Below the pieces are notes generated by a model, which saw only the letters and a list, made by a program, of their open reading frames with translations, was not told the DNA's origin and did not search any database. The position numbers were made by a program, and so were the translations under genes. From Planctomycetaceae bacterium (GTDB taxonomy: Bacteria > Planctomycetota > Planctomycetia > Pirellulales > Pirellulaceae), in NCBI GenBank assembly GCA_024638965.1, contig JAHEJI010000003.1:1-64000 (forward strand): a DNA stretch of 64,000 bases. The letters run 5' to 3'. Position 1 is the first letter of the stretch; each line of letters opens with the position of its first letter. This document shows positions 29,898 to 40,500 of the stretch, piece after piece.

Positions 29898-31259
29898 CTA
29901 ACCCAGCGCCACCAGTTGCTGGCGAACGTTCTCCAATGCCTCTAGCGCGATCTCCAAATACTCGGGGCCGTCTTCCTGGAGTAATTGTTCGAAGTGAGTT
30001 TCAGGATCGTCCAGCCAACGGTTGTATGCCGCCGTAAACAAACCCACAAATTCATAGTCGCAAGCTTGCAGAGCGCGAACAAATCCGCGATTGGCGAGCG
30101 GCATGACTTGTTCGGGGACTGAGTCGAGTGACCCAAGCGCAAACACTCCGGCAAAGATGACAAACCTGGCATTACTATCCAGCATCTTCACGGCCACGTT
30201 GACCGTCGACTCATCCAGTTTTCCTGATCTTGTCAGCGAACACATCGCCTTCGCTCGGATTTCGTCATCGCGATCCTGGACCAACAAACGAAGTTCCTCA
30301 GCCATCGGTTCGTCGACGATTTTCATCCGCTCAGTTGCGGCAATCGAATGAAGGACGATTGCGCGATTGCCAGACTGTAGTTTCTCTAATAACAGTGCTT
30401 CTCGCTGATGATCCCGTTGATCTTCGAAATCCAACTGGCGAATTGCAACCACTTGTTGCGACGCTGATTTGCTCGACGCCAACTGTAGCCAATCGTCCTG
30501 TGATTGACCCAGCTTTAATGGATTGGGGGCCATCGGTTGAATGAACGAGTCGTTGGTCTTGATTAAATATTTAAGCGATTTACGCATCGGATTTTTGACT
30601 TCGCTTGGCAGTTCATTGGCCCACTCGGGATCTTTCTCGCCGCGGGCCCAAGCTGCGATCGAACTCGCATAGGCCAGTGAGTGGCTGTCGAGAAACGGTC
30701 GAGGAAAAATCCCCCACTGCGTTGAATCCCAAAACGAACCGCTATTGTTGACAAAACCAATATTGCTTTGGAGCATTCCCAGTCCCGTACTGACGACCGC
30801 TAGATCGACGATTTCAGGAAAGTGTGCATAGCCGAACTTATGTTGATACAACAAATCACAAACGACCTGATTAATCAAGGTTGCCGTTGTGAGCAGTGGC
30901 TCTTGTTTCATCTCTGTATTGAGAGTAATCAATCGCTCATCAACATCGTAACTGCCTGGCAGACCGCCAAGACCCTCACATGATCCGCCGCCTCAGCCGC
31001 CTCCGCCGCATTTCTCGAGCTGTTCAGGGACGACGGTCAATCGGAGACCGTTGACGTCATGATCAAGGTGCTCGCCGACGAAACCGATCATCTGGTCCAG
31101 GGTTAGTTTGGATTCATATAAGCCGAACAACGATTTCATGCTCAGCACGGGGAGCTTGAACCGATCGAAACCGATGCATTCGGCGATCTGTTGCAAATGA
31201 AACTCGACTCTCGCTTTGTCGTTGTCGGGCAAGTTGGGTTCTGATCTAAAAAATGCCAT
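29898..31259 (-). CDS. HEAT-repeat-like selenoprotein candidate; TGA at 30995-30993 read as Sec
   Basis: ORF-track ORFs 31259-30993 and 30932-29898 are in the same frame with only TGA between: ...VVPEQLEKCGGGG-U-GGGSCEGLGGLPGSYDVDERLITLNTEMKQEPLLTTATLINQ...; C-terminal helical repeats. Confidence 0.75.
30955..30971 (-). promoter_or_regulatory. Putative bacterial SECIS hairpin for the HEAT-repeat-like gene
   Basis: Minus strand CUUGGC-GGUCU-GCCAGG, 6-bp stem with one G-U, loop GGUCU, loop starts after 27 nt from TGA. Confidence 0.72.
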
Positions 31260-31470
31260 GGACCATCAATGGATGTACGGAGTGACTGAATGGGTGCAGC
31301 ATACAAGAATTGGCTGTGCAAAACAGCGCCGAGTTTGCCGAATCCTCGAATACAGGATCTGCCGGAGGGATAGGGAAGGCTGATCGTGCAATTTCTGGAT
31401 CAGGCGACCGCTGGATTTACCGAAATAATCAACTAACATTTTGAGTGGATTACGAAGCTGGAGCTCCATC

Positions 31471-32262
31471 ATGACGAAAACGACATCGATTCTGAGCCTG
31501 ATCATCTTGTCTTTCGTTTCATTGGCGCCTGCGGGTTTGGTCCTTCAGGACAGCAAATCCAAGAAAGCCAAAAACCAGGTCGCCGAGCAGACAGATGGCG
31601 ACAAAATGACTCAGGCAAAACCCGATCCCCCAGCCTGGGGCGGATTGACCGTTTACCGCTTGGGGACGGAAGTTTCCAAGGCGTCTCATGTCGTAATTCT
31701 GATGCATGGGTTGGGAGGGACCGGGAAAGATCTGGTGCCATTAGGCCAAGTCCTCACCGTCAGCGACAGCACCTGTATCATTTTTCCAGAAGCACCAATG
31801 GGTTTGGCACGCGGGGGACGAGCGTGGGTGAGACAGCCAGCAGACATTCAAACATCGCGAGACAAAGTCGTCGCGCTGCTTACCTACATCAAACAAAAAA
31901 ACCCTAAGGCTGAAATCATTTTAGGTGGATTCTCCCAAGGCGCAACTTTGGCCAGTATGTTTTTGGAACAGGATTCGCAACTGGTAAACGCCCTAATCCT
32001 TTTGTCACCGTCCGGACATTTACCCGCCGAATTAACCGGTGCAGCGAAGGACAAACCGTTGGTTTTTCTTGCCCATGGCCGTAACGATGCGGTGTTGCCA
32101 TTTAAGGGGAGTGACACACTTCAAAAAAAGCTCGTCGAGCATGAATTTGAAGTCGATTGGTTGCCGTTTGAAGGAGGGCACACGATTCCACAAAATGTCG
32201 CGATTGGAATCAATCAGTTCTTGGTGCGTCTCCAAGGCAATGAAGTTGCCAACGACAAGTAA
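31471..32262 (+). CDS. Secreted phospholipase/carboxylesterase family serine hydrolase
   Basis: VVILMHGLGGTGKDLVPLG, GGFSQGATLASM nucleophile elbow, FLAHGRNDAVLPF, EGGHTIP. Confidence 0.88.
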   Translation: MTKTTSILSLIILSFVSLAPAGLVLQDSKSKKAKNQVAEQTDGDKMTQAKPDPPAWGGLTVYRLGTEVSKASHVVILMHGLGGTGKDLVPLGQVLTVSDSTCIIFPEAPMGLARGGRAWVRQPADIQTSRDKVVALLTYIKQKNPKAEIILGGFSQGATLASMFLEQDSQLVNALILLSPSGHLPAELTGAAKDKPLVFLAHGRNDAVLPFKGSDTLQKKLVEHEFEVDWLPFEGGHTIPQNVAIGINQFLVRLQGNEVANDK

Positions 32263-32540
32263 TCACCGAGATCTGCAGCCAGCAAAGGAACGAATACCGC
32301 CGGGGCAGGTCTCCCGATCCAAACCACTTTGACAACCGCTTGCAGAATGCAGAACAAGGATTTGAGAATGCGGTTTGGACTTTGACAACGTTAAATACCA
32401 AAAACGATTACCTCAATTTCGAACCCGTTGACGCTTTCATGTTTCCGTCCTCTTCATTCTTCATTCAAAACCTTACTCACGCATCTCTGCGGACGGCATG
32501 ACGGAGCCCGCGTTGGGCGCATCTTCGAACTGCAACGGCT

Positions 32541-33341
32541 TTATTTCCGTTTGCCTTTTCCTCTGGCGGACTTGTCATCCTTCGACTTGCTGAAATCAAA
32601 CGCGTCACCCAACATCTCTTTGACTTCGGCTTTCTGATTTGGCTTCAACTTTGAGAGCAAACGATCTCGCGCCTTCTCGCGAAGTTTGGCAATTTCTCTG
32701 GCCAAGTCTTCTTCGATTTCCTGTTCTTCTTGTCGAAGCTCAGCTGTCTGACGATCTGTGATGTCCAGTTCCGTTTTGAGCGGGTCACTGGTAAGAATGT
32801 CGACGAGACTGCGACGGCGTAATTGTGATTGCATGCGAATCTGTCTTAGTCGAGTCACCTGATGAGGTAGCAATACCGAATTCAGGTCGTTTTGCGATTG
32901 TTCACTCATTGCCCGAATTCGACTTGTCAGGTTTCCGGTGTCCCTAAAATCCAAACCTCGTATTTGGTCCGCCATGCGGTTTTGAATCTCTGAGTTCAGA
33001 CGTTTTAGTTCTTCGTATTGGTCATCCACCATTTCAAGATCGGCGCGAATGTTCTTGTCAGACAGCAATCCAAGCGTACTTGTTTCGGTGTTGTATTGAT
33101 TAGCGGTTGATCCGATTGGCTGATTAAGCGCGATGTCGTTGAGCATCGGGATCATGGCCCTTAATTCTGCACTGCCATTAGGCCCGTAAGCGGTTCTTTT
33201 CGCGCCCCGCATGAACTGATCGTATTCCGCTCGCGATTGGAAAATCCCAACCGGCCCGGCATCCTCTTCTTTTTGCCCTAAGGCCAAGGTTGCAGGTACA
33301 AGGACTAACATTGCCCATGATGATATTTGTTTTAGCCTCAT
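32541..33341 (-). CDS. Hypothetical secreted coiled-coil protein
   Basis: Signal peptide MRLKQISSWAMLVLVPATLALG, charged helical body. Confidence 0.65.
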   Translation of the reverse strand: MRLKQISSWAMLVLVPATLALGQKEEDAGPVGIFQSRAEYDQFMRGAKRTAYGPNGSAELRAMIPMLNDIALNQPIGSTANQYNTETSTLGLLSDKNIRADLEMVDDQYEELKRLNSEIQNRMADQIRGLDFRDTGNLTSRIRAMSEQSQNDLNSVLLPHQVTRLRQIRMQSQLRRRSLVDILTSDPLKTELDITDRQTAELRQEEQEIEEDLAREIAKLREKARDRLLSKLKPNQKAEVKEMLGDAFDFSKSKDDKSARGKGKRK

Positions 33342-33792
33342 GTCCTCTCCCAAAGTAGACGGACTGCTTATGATCTCTCGTGGCGTTTGACGTTCGCAAT
33401 TTTCAGGGCGCGAGAATCCAAACCTCGATGCGTTGTTGACGACGGTGTCCTGCCAAATTATCGCCAGAATTGAATACGAGATCTACCAATACAGCGTTGA
33501 TTATTGTAATCGAAGGTCACTTTTCAGGGCCATGATGTATTTCGGAACTGAAGGAAACGAGAATTTTCGTCAGCTCTGCTCTTCAAATGCGTCTTTGACG
33601 ATAAGTGAATTATTTGAAAGACACCGCAGTAGGCTGTGGTGGATGCAACTCGAGGGTGCTGTTCAAATATCCAGCAGCAACTCCGCTTGTAATTTGTGAC
33701 GATTGTTGTTGGAACTTCTTTTGTATCCTGTTACAATTTGGTGGACTCGTCGCCGTTTGTTTCGGCGACGACAATAAGGAGGTCAGGAATCG

Positions 33793-34116
33793 ATGATCGA
33801 AGTCGGATCTCGAGTCATTTATCGAAAAACGAAACACAGCCGCAAACCGGGTCCGCGGGCGGGTGCGATCTCTCCATCAAAACATGGAGACTCTTACGGC
33901 TATTTCGTGGACAAGTATTGGGTGGTCGTCGAGCGGAAAGCACCGAATAAATTTGTCGTGCTGACTCGGCGCGGTAAGCGGTTAACGCTAGATGCCGACG
34001 ATCCTAATCTCAGACCTGCCAATCTCTTGGACCGATTGTTGCACGGCAAGCGTTTTCCGAGAATCAAAGCGGGCTGCAACGATTCTAGCCCGGAAAAAGA
34101 AGCTCTTCTTCAATGA
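33793..34116 (+). CDS. Conserved hypothetical basic protein
   Basis: 107-aa coherent ORF MIEVGSRVIYRKTKHSRKPGPRAGAISPSKHGDSYGYFVDKYWVVVER. Confidence 0.6.
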   Translation: MIEVGSRVIYRKTKHSRKPGPRAGAISPSKHGDSYGYFVDKYWVVVERKAPNKFVVLTRRGKRLTLDADDPNLRPANLLDRLLHGKRFPRIKAGCNDSSPEKEALLQ

Positions 34117-34611
34117 GAAATCGCAGCTCCAAATCCGGATCATAGATACCGCGAATGCGCGCGACCGAAATATCACATCGAATCAACTCCCGAGAGCTCA
34201 CAAGCATATTGCAGTACTCGGATCGATCAATAAAGCGGACGTTTTTATCAGTTCGCAACCCGGCTCGATAGCTCGATGTACTGACAAGTTCGCGACTCGA
34301 AGAAACTGACATAGTCACTTTCAATTGGCGATGGTTGGTAAATTGCCAGAAATCCATAAGGCCGGCAAACGGGTGTTCACGGGCAATGGATCTTGTGCCG
34401 TAACATAGATGTTGGACCAGCGATCGTCAACAATTTTGGGCGATATTAATTCTGCAATTCGATTCACCGAAGCTAACCATAAGTTATCCCCCAAATTCGC
34501 GACAACCCCTTGGAACTTCGCTATCTTCGCCAGTCTTATTTTGCGGAAAACCGGTCCAAGACATGGATTTGCCAAATCGACATGTGGATCGTTTTTGGAA
34601 CCCGTCAACAT
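34085..34611 (-). pseudogene. Possible decayed CDS split by a frameshift
   Basis: Frame A (34611-34321) ...DDRWSNIYVTAQDPL and frame B AREHPFAGLMDFWQFTNHRQLKVTMSVSSSRELVSTSSYRAG (to 34085) read as one protein. Confidence 0.3.
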
Positions 34612-34772
34612 TCTATCTGCCTCAATTCCAAACTGCTCTCGGACGCTGTGCGAGGCGGCATGCTCTGGCTTTCGCCGATGATAAACCAGGCTTCACAAGA
34701 TGTTATCGTTTTGTGATATTTCGTTTAACAATTGGTTAAGCCCCGCACCTGGTTTTCAGCACTAACTCGAAC

Positions 34773-35768
34773 TCATTTTTCAATAGAAAACCTTAATCTA
34801 CGCATCTGTCCGTCTGCGCCGCCAGCCACCAGGCTTCCATCGGACGGGTGAACGGCAATCGCGTAGGCCCAACCTTTGATACCCGGTTGCTCTTGCATCA
34901 CTTTCACCTTATTGGCATCGACCACACGAACGTGCCCATCCACACAAGCCGCCGCGATCAGTGTCTCGTTGAGCCAGGCGATGTTTAAGGGTTCGGATTG
35001 CAGTCGGACGTAACGCACCATCCGGCCAATGGTCGGTTGCCAGAATCGAATGGTACGGTCACCCGCCGCCGATGCGACCATCCGCAAACCGCCCTCGGAG
35101 GGACGCAAGGCGAGGGCATGAACGGGCTTAGTGTGTTGATTCAGGCTGCGAACAAGCTCGCCCGACTCAATGTTCCAAACGCGCACTGATTGATCATTTC
35201 CGGCACTGACCAACGTCTTTCCATCCTTCAAAAGACGTAGGGTTGTGACACCGCGCGAATGCCCGCTGTAGGTGCGCAAGACCTTTTTTTTGTGCACGTC
35301 CCAAAGCTTGATTTCACAATCCAGACTTGATGAAAGCAATTTGGAATTATCGCGCCAGACGAGCGACAATACCGAATCTTCGTGTTCGCTTAACGTGATT
35401 AATGATTTTGCCTCTGGCCAGGAAAAGATTTCGACGATTCCTTCTTCCGACGGGTTCCCGCCGCCAATTGCCAATTGCTTTCCGTCGGGTGAAACGGCCA
35501 GGCAGTGCAGATTGGCGGCCGCGGCCTTGATTGTTTTTTGCTTTGTGAGTTCTGGGTAGCTGAGGATATGAAGTCCGGCCTGGCTGGTAGCAACAACGTA
35601 TTTTCCGTCAGGGCTAAACGCCACCGCAGTAATCGGCGGGTCGCTGGCAAACGCACCCGAGGCCAACAAACTGCAGGCCAGCAAGGTCCGAGCGAAGACG
35701 ACACGGTCACATCGTTTTGCAAATTTCAAATTGTGTTCTTTCGATTTACTAGAAATACCAATGCACAC
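34773..35768 (-). CDS. WD40 repeat protein
   Basis: Repeated WD blades: DNSKLLSSSLDCEIKLWDVHKKKVLRTYSGH; GNDQSVRVWNIESGELVRSLNQHTKPV. Confidence 0.88.
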   Translation of the reverse strand: MCIGISSKSKEHNLKFAKRCDRVVFARTLLACSLLASGAFASDPPITAVAFSPDGKYVVATSQAGLHILSYPELTKQKTIKAAAANLHCLAVSPDGKQLAIGGGNPSEEGIVEIFSWPEAKSLITLSEHEDSVLSLVWRDNSKLLSSSLDCEIKLWDVHKKKVLRTYSGHSRGVTTLRLLKDGKTLVSAGNDQSVRVWNIESGELVRSLNQHTKPVHALALRPSEGGLRMVASAAGDRTIRFWQPTIGRMVRYVRLQSEPLNIAWLNETLIAAACVDGHVRVVDANKVKVMQEQPGIKGWAYAIAVHPSDGSLVAGGADGQMRRLRFSIEK

Positions 35769-35996
35769 CTAAAGACACGAATTCCATGCTTGTTATCAGA
35801 GTTTCATTAGTCTACCGAGGATCCGTGTAATTGTCTGGTACGTTGAGAAAATCCGTGACATCCGTGGTTTCAAACTGGCGCTTTAGTATTAGACTGTCAA
35901 AAGCAACCTACCGCTCTTGCTGCAAATGAGTTACATGCATCTGCACGTCAGGTTTGGGAAGTTGATATCCGCAAAAAAAATTCAGGCAGGTCGATA

Positions 35997-37049
35997 ATGA
36001 TGAATAAAGGTAATTCAATAGCGGCAGAATTACTTGCGGTGAGCGCTTCTGCCTACGCCGCATGTGCAAGCGATTGTTTTCTTGAAAAGCATCCGGACGT
36101 AAAAATTCAATTTGGCGAGTCCGCGTTTGTTCACTGGAAAGATCATTTTTGCCAACGCATTCGTGAACTATCTGCCGCAATGAACGAAAAACAACCTGCG
36201 TTGTTCTTGTCTCGAGTCCGTTGGTCTCGAGCTGCATTTCTCGCTCGGGAGGTTCCCGAGAATCTGCTTCGCGAAAGCCTGGTTTGTCTGGCCGAAGTGC
36301 TGGAGGAAGAATTACCAGAGGTCTGTTGCAAGGCTCCAACCGAGTACATCACAGCAGCTGTGAAATCATTCGAATTGTTAGAAGACAAGGCCGCCGAACT
36401 CGACACAAATGATCCCATTTCCAAACTGGCGATGCAATATTTGCTGCAAATCCTTGAGGGGAACAGCGCAGGTGCGATCGAGCTGATTATCGATGCGCAT
36501 GACAAGGGAATGTCATTCGAAAACACATATCAGGTGTTGATAACAGCGCAACGTGAGATCGGCAGGATGTGGCACGAGGCCGAGGTCAATATTGCCGAGG
36601 AACATATTGTTACCTCGACAACTGAACGCACCATGGCCGTATTAAGCTACAAGGGCCAAAGGCAAACTTCAAACGGCTTAACGGTGGTTGCCGCGGCCGT
36701 TGCAGGTAACGCACATGATATCGGAGTCCGTGTCGTGTCCGACTTTTTCGAACTCGCAGGTTGGCGAGTTGTTTGCCTTGGTGCCGATTTACCGGCAATC
36801 GACATTGCTCAGGCCGTCAATTACTTCGACGCCTCGCTCCTCCTGTTGTCGGCCGCCCTCAGCACGCAACTAAAGGCGGTTCGCCAAACCGTGCAAGCCG
36901 TGCGTCAATCGGACACAAAATGCAAAATCATGGTTGGTGGTTCTGCGCTACAAGACGCTCCGGATATTTGGCGACAATTGGGAGCTGATGCTTTTGCGTC
37001 CACTCCCTCCGACGCCGTGCTGACCGGTTTAGGTTTGATCGAGAATTGA
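35997..37049 (+). CDS. Cobalamin-binding (B12-binding) sensory domain protein, CarH/LitR-type
   Basis: W-x9-EH motif (WHEAEVNIAEEH) and B12 fold GNAHDIGVRVVSDFFELAGWRVVCLGADLP; no obvious HTH at N-terminus. Confidence 0.85.
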   Translation: MMNKGNSIAAELLAVSASAYAACASDCFLEKHPDVKIQFGESAFVHWKDHFCQRIRELSAAMNEKQPALFLSRVRWSRAAFLAREVPENLLRESLVCLAEVLEEELPEVCCKAPTEYITAAVKSFELLEDKAAELDTNDPISKLAMQYLLQILEGNSAGAIELIIDAHDKGMSFENTYQVLITAQREIGRMWHEAEVNIAEEHIVTSTTERTMAVLSYKGQRQTSNGLTVVAAAVAGNAHDIGVRVVSDFFELAGWRVVCLGADLPAIDIAQAVNYFDASLLLLSAALSTQLKAVRQTVQAVRQSDTKCKIMVGGSALQDAPDIWRQLGADAFASTPSDAVLTGLGLIEN

Positions 37050-37056
37050 GCCTCAA

Positions 37057-37096
37057 GTAGTCGCCCATTCGTAGTCGCCCATTCGTAGTCGCCCTT
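37057..37096. repeat. 14-bp direct tandem repeat, about 2.9 copies
   Basis: GTAGTCGCCCATTC GTAGTCGCCCATTC GTAGTCGCCCTT. Confidence 0.8.
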
Positions 37097-37532
37097 CTGG
37101 ATTGAGTTTGTTTGAGCGTTGTGGCGTTTTTGAGTTCTCGGGGAGGAAGCACCAGAGTATGTCGCTCCTCTTACAGGGAAAACTGGTGAATTGTCAAAGA
37201 TGCCTTCGCGGCCGATGCCCGCGCTCCCCGAATTGTCAACGTGATTGATACAGCCCGTATGACGACTGGTTTGCTCCCCCAAAATCAAGGGATTGGTCAT
37301 TGTGAATTCGGGATCGCGTTGGTAGGCTATTGGCTTCCCGCACGGTCATGCTGTGTTTATTCCCGACGGAGCGCTAAACTATTTTTCACGCGCGTTGAGA
37401 CGGCTAAATCTTTGCAAATCAAGATACGACGCCTGTGCAGTTCTCATTCGCAATTGTGGTTGAACTCAATTGGACGTTTTGACTCCGAGAAAACGAAGAT
37501 TTTAGACGTTCGCCAAACGGGAACCGAATCAG

Positions 37533-40500
37533 GTGAATCTCAATCATAGCCATAAACCCTATGCGCCTCCCGATACTAACCTGGTTGATCGTCTGCGCTA
37601 TTGGAGCAAACAACAGCCGTCTCAGCCCGCGTTCTATTACTTGGGTCAACAAGAGCAGGTAACGCAGCTAACCTACTCAGAACTCTACCGGGAAGCGCGA
37701 GCGATCGCTGTTCAGTTGACCGAGATGGGGCTTAACGGCGAACGTGCTTTGTTGTTGTATCCGCCAGGGCTGGATTTCGTTGCGGCGTTTTTCGGATGCC
37801 TTTTCGCGGGAACGACTGCCGTTCCAGCTTTGCCACCGCGGCGGAATCGAAACATGGCGCGTGTCGAAGCAATCAGCGAAAACGCGCAGGCAGCTGTCGT
37901 ACTATCTGTTCAGGAGATCGTCGAACGGTCAGCGATTGTGTTGGATAATGCGCCCCACCTGAAGCAAGTTGACTGGCTGGCGACGGACCAGATTTCTGGT
38001 GAGCTGGCCAACGAGTGGTTTGGTGCGGATTTGTATGACGACACGCTTGCGGTTCTGCAATACACGTCAGGCTCGACGGGTCAGCCCAAAGGCGTGATGC
38101 TGACGCACGCGAATCTGATGCACAACTGTTCGTTGATCACGTACGGATTCGCAGCCGATCGAACGAGTTTGGGACTTTCCTGGTTGCCCACTTATCACGA
38201 CATGGGGTTGATTGGCGGAGTCCTCAATCCGCTCTACGTCGGCCGGCCAAATGTTCTCATGTCGCCCATGTCGTTTTTACAAAAACCGATCCGTTGGTTG
38301 CGCGGGATCAGCAAATTCAACGTGACGATCAGCGGCGGTCCAAATTTCGCCTACGCCCTGTGTAACGAAAAAATAACGGACGAAGATTGCGAAGGCCTGG
38401 ATCTAAGTAGTTGGAAAGTGGCCTATAACGGCGCTGAACCGATCCGCGCCGAAACACTTGCAAAGTTCAGCGAAAAATTCGAGCCATACGGTTTCCGAGC
38501 CGAATCACATTATCCCTGTTACGGAATGGCGGAAACGACCCTGATCGTTAGCGGTGCGGATTGTCGGAAACGACCTGTTGTCAGATCGGTTGACGCGAAA
38601 GAACTTGAAGGGAACCGCGTCGTCCTGGTTTCCGATGGAGCCAGTTTTGCGCGGCAACTGGTTGCCTCTGGACAAATCTTGTCAGACCAACAAGTCTTGA
38701 TCGTTGATCCTGTGACTTGCGAACCATTGTCGACTGACCAAGTCGGGGAGATTTGGGTTAGGAGCGATAGTGTTGCCCAAGGTTACTGGAACAACGAAGA
38801 GGAAACAAAACGGGCGTTTCAGGGACGGCTCGCAAACCGTGATAACGGTCAGTTCCTGCGAACCGGCGACCTGGGGTTCTTTCATGGCGACCAGTTGTTT
38901 GTAACGGGTCGCACCAAAGACTTGATCATTATTAACGGTCGAAATCTGTATCCGCATGATATCGAGTCGATTGCGGAACAGGCTCACGAGGCGATTCGAA
39001 TCGGTAGTGGTGTCGCGTTTTCGACTGAAATTGATAATTCCGAACAACTTGTCATCGCTCAGGAATTGGACCGCGGGCACCGAAAACACGACACCCGAGA
39101 AATTACGGCGGCGGTCCGTAAAGCTGTTTTTGAAATTCTGGAAGTCACGCCTCACACGATCGTGCTTCTAAAAACCGGAAGTCTGCCCAAGACGTCCAGC
39201 GGCAAAGTCCAACGCCAAGTCTGTCGAGAAAAATACCTGGCTGGACAACTTGATACGCTGGCCCAATGGCGGCGGGGCGAGGAATCTGAGGCACACACCT
39301 TTTCCGACGTTGCGGCGATCTCTCGAACAACTCCAGCTACGACAATTCCTTCCGCCAGCTCCATTGAATCGTGGTTGGTGCACCGCATTGCGAATCGCCT
39401 GAAGACTCCGCCTGCTCAATTGGATGTCAATGAATCTTTCGCTCATTTTGGTTTGGATTCCGTCGCACTTTTGGGTATCTCGGGCGAGCTTGAAGACTGG
39501 ATGGGTTGTTCCGTTTCTCCGAAACTGTTGTTCAACTATCCGACGATCGCGGAGTTATCCAGCCACCTCGCGACGTCGCTGAAGATCGAGCCAGAAAGCG
39601 CCGGCCCCAAAAACAAACAAGCGCAAAACGCTCTGATCGCAAACGGAATCGATGACCCAGAGAAATTATTCGAGACGGACGCCGAACCTTCGGCAAGCAG
39701 AATATTAGCCAACCTCGACAAAATGTCGGAATCCGACATTGACGAGATGTTGAAGAAAATGCTGAACCTGAATTTCAGCAAAAAACGCGAGTTGCTGAAA
39801 AAACTGCTGCAGGAAGAATCGGGCCGCGAGATTACCAATCATCCATTGTCTTACGGACAGCGAGCGTTGTGGTTCATCTATCAAATGGACCGAAACAGTT
39901 CGGCATACAACATCATGTACGCGACGCGAGTGAACGCGGGTTTCGACCGCGCAGCGTTTTGCAGAGCTTTTCAAACGATCTTGGACCGTCACGAGATCTT
40001 GCGAACGACGTACTCGATGCTCGATGGAATGCCAACTCAAAAAGTGCATCCGCGCCAAGCGTTTCAAATGCAAACTCTCGATGCACGAGACTGGCAACAG
40101 GAAAAACTCGACGCGACGATTGAGTCCGTTGCCGACGAGCCCTTCGATCTCGAAAACGGGCCTATTATTCGTGTGCAGCTGTTTGAAAGGAAAGGCAACC
40201 ACCACGTTTTGCTGTTCACCGTTCATCACATTGCACTCGATTTTTGGTCATTCGATTTGTTGTTCGATGAACTCGAGTTGTTGCACCGTGAGGAAACAAC
40301 CGGAAGGAAGTCGGACTTCTCGCAAACCGGGATTCCGTACGCTGACTTTGTTCGTCGACAGCAGCAAATAATGGACGGCAAGGAAGGCCAGCGGCAATGG
40401 GAATATTGGCACAAACAGCTTGAAGGCAAGTTGCCTGTCCTCGACCTTCCCACCGATTATCCGCGACCGCCATTGCAGTCGTACCGGGGAAAATCCTTTG

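Noticed and set aside
30933-30995. Treating ORFs 30993-31259 and 29898-30932 as separate genes
   Set aside because: In-phase, the sequence between TGA and the next Met is coding-like, and a SECIS-like hairpin with a GGUCU loop is present.
33605-33796. Cys-rich 63-aa ORF (CGGCNSRVLF...CDDCCW)
   Set aside because: Considered as a zinc-ribbon or selenoprotein relic, but no coherent domain and it lies in the leader of the 33793 gene; unsupported.
35908-36339. 143-aa minus-strand ORF overlapping the B12-sensor gene
   Set aside because: Antisense to a conserved coding region and compositionally odd.
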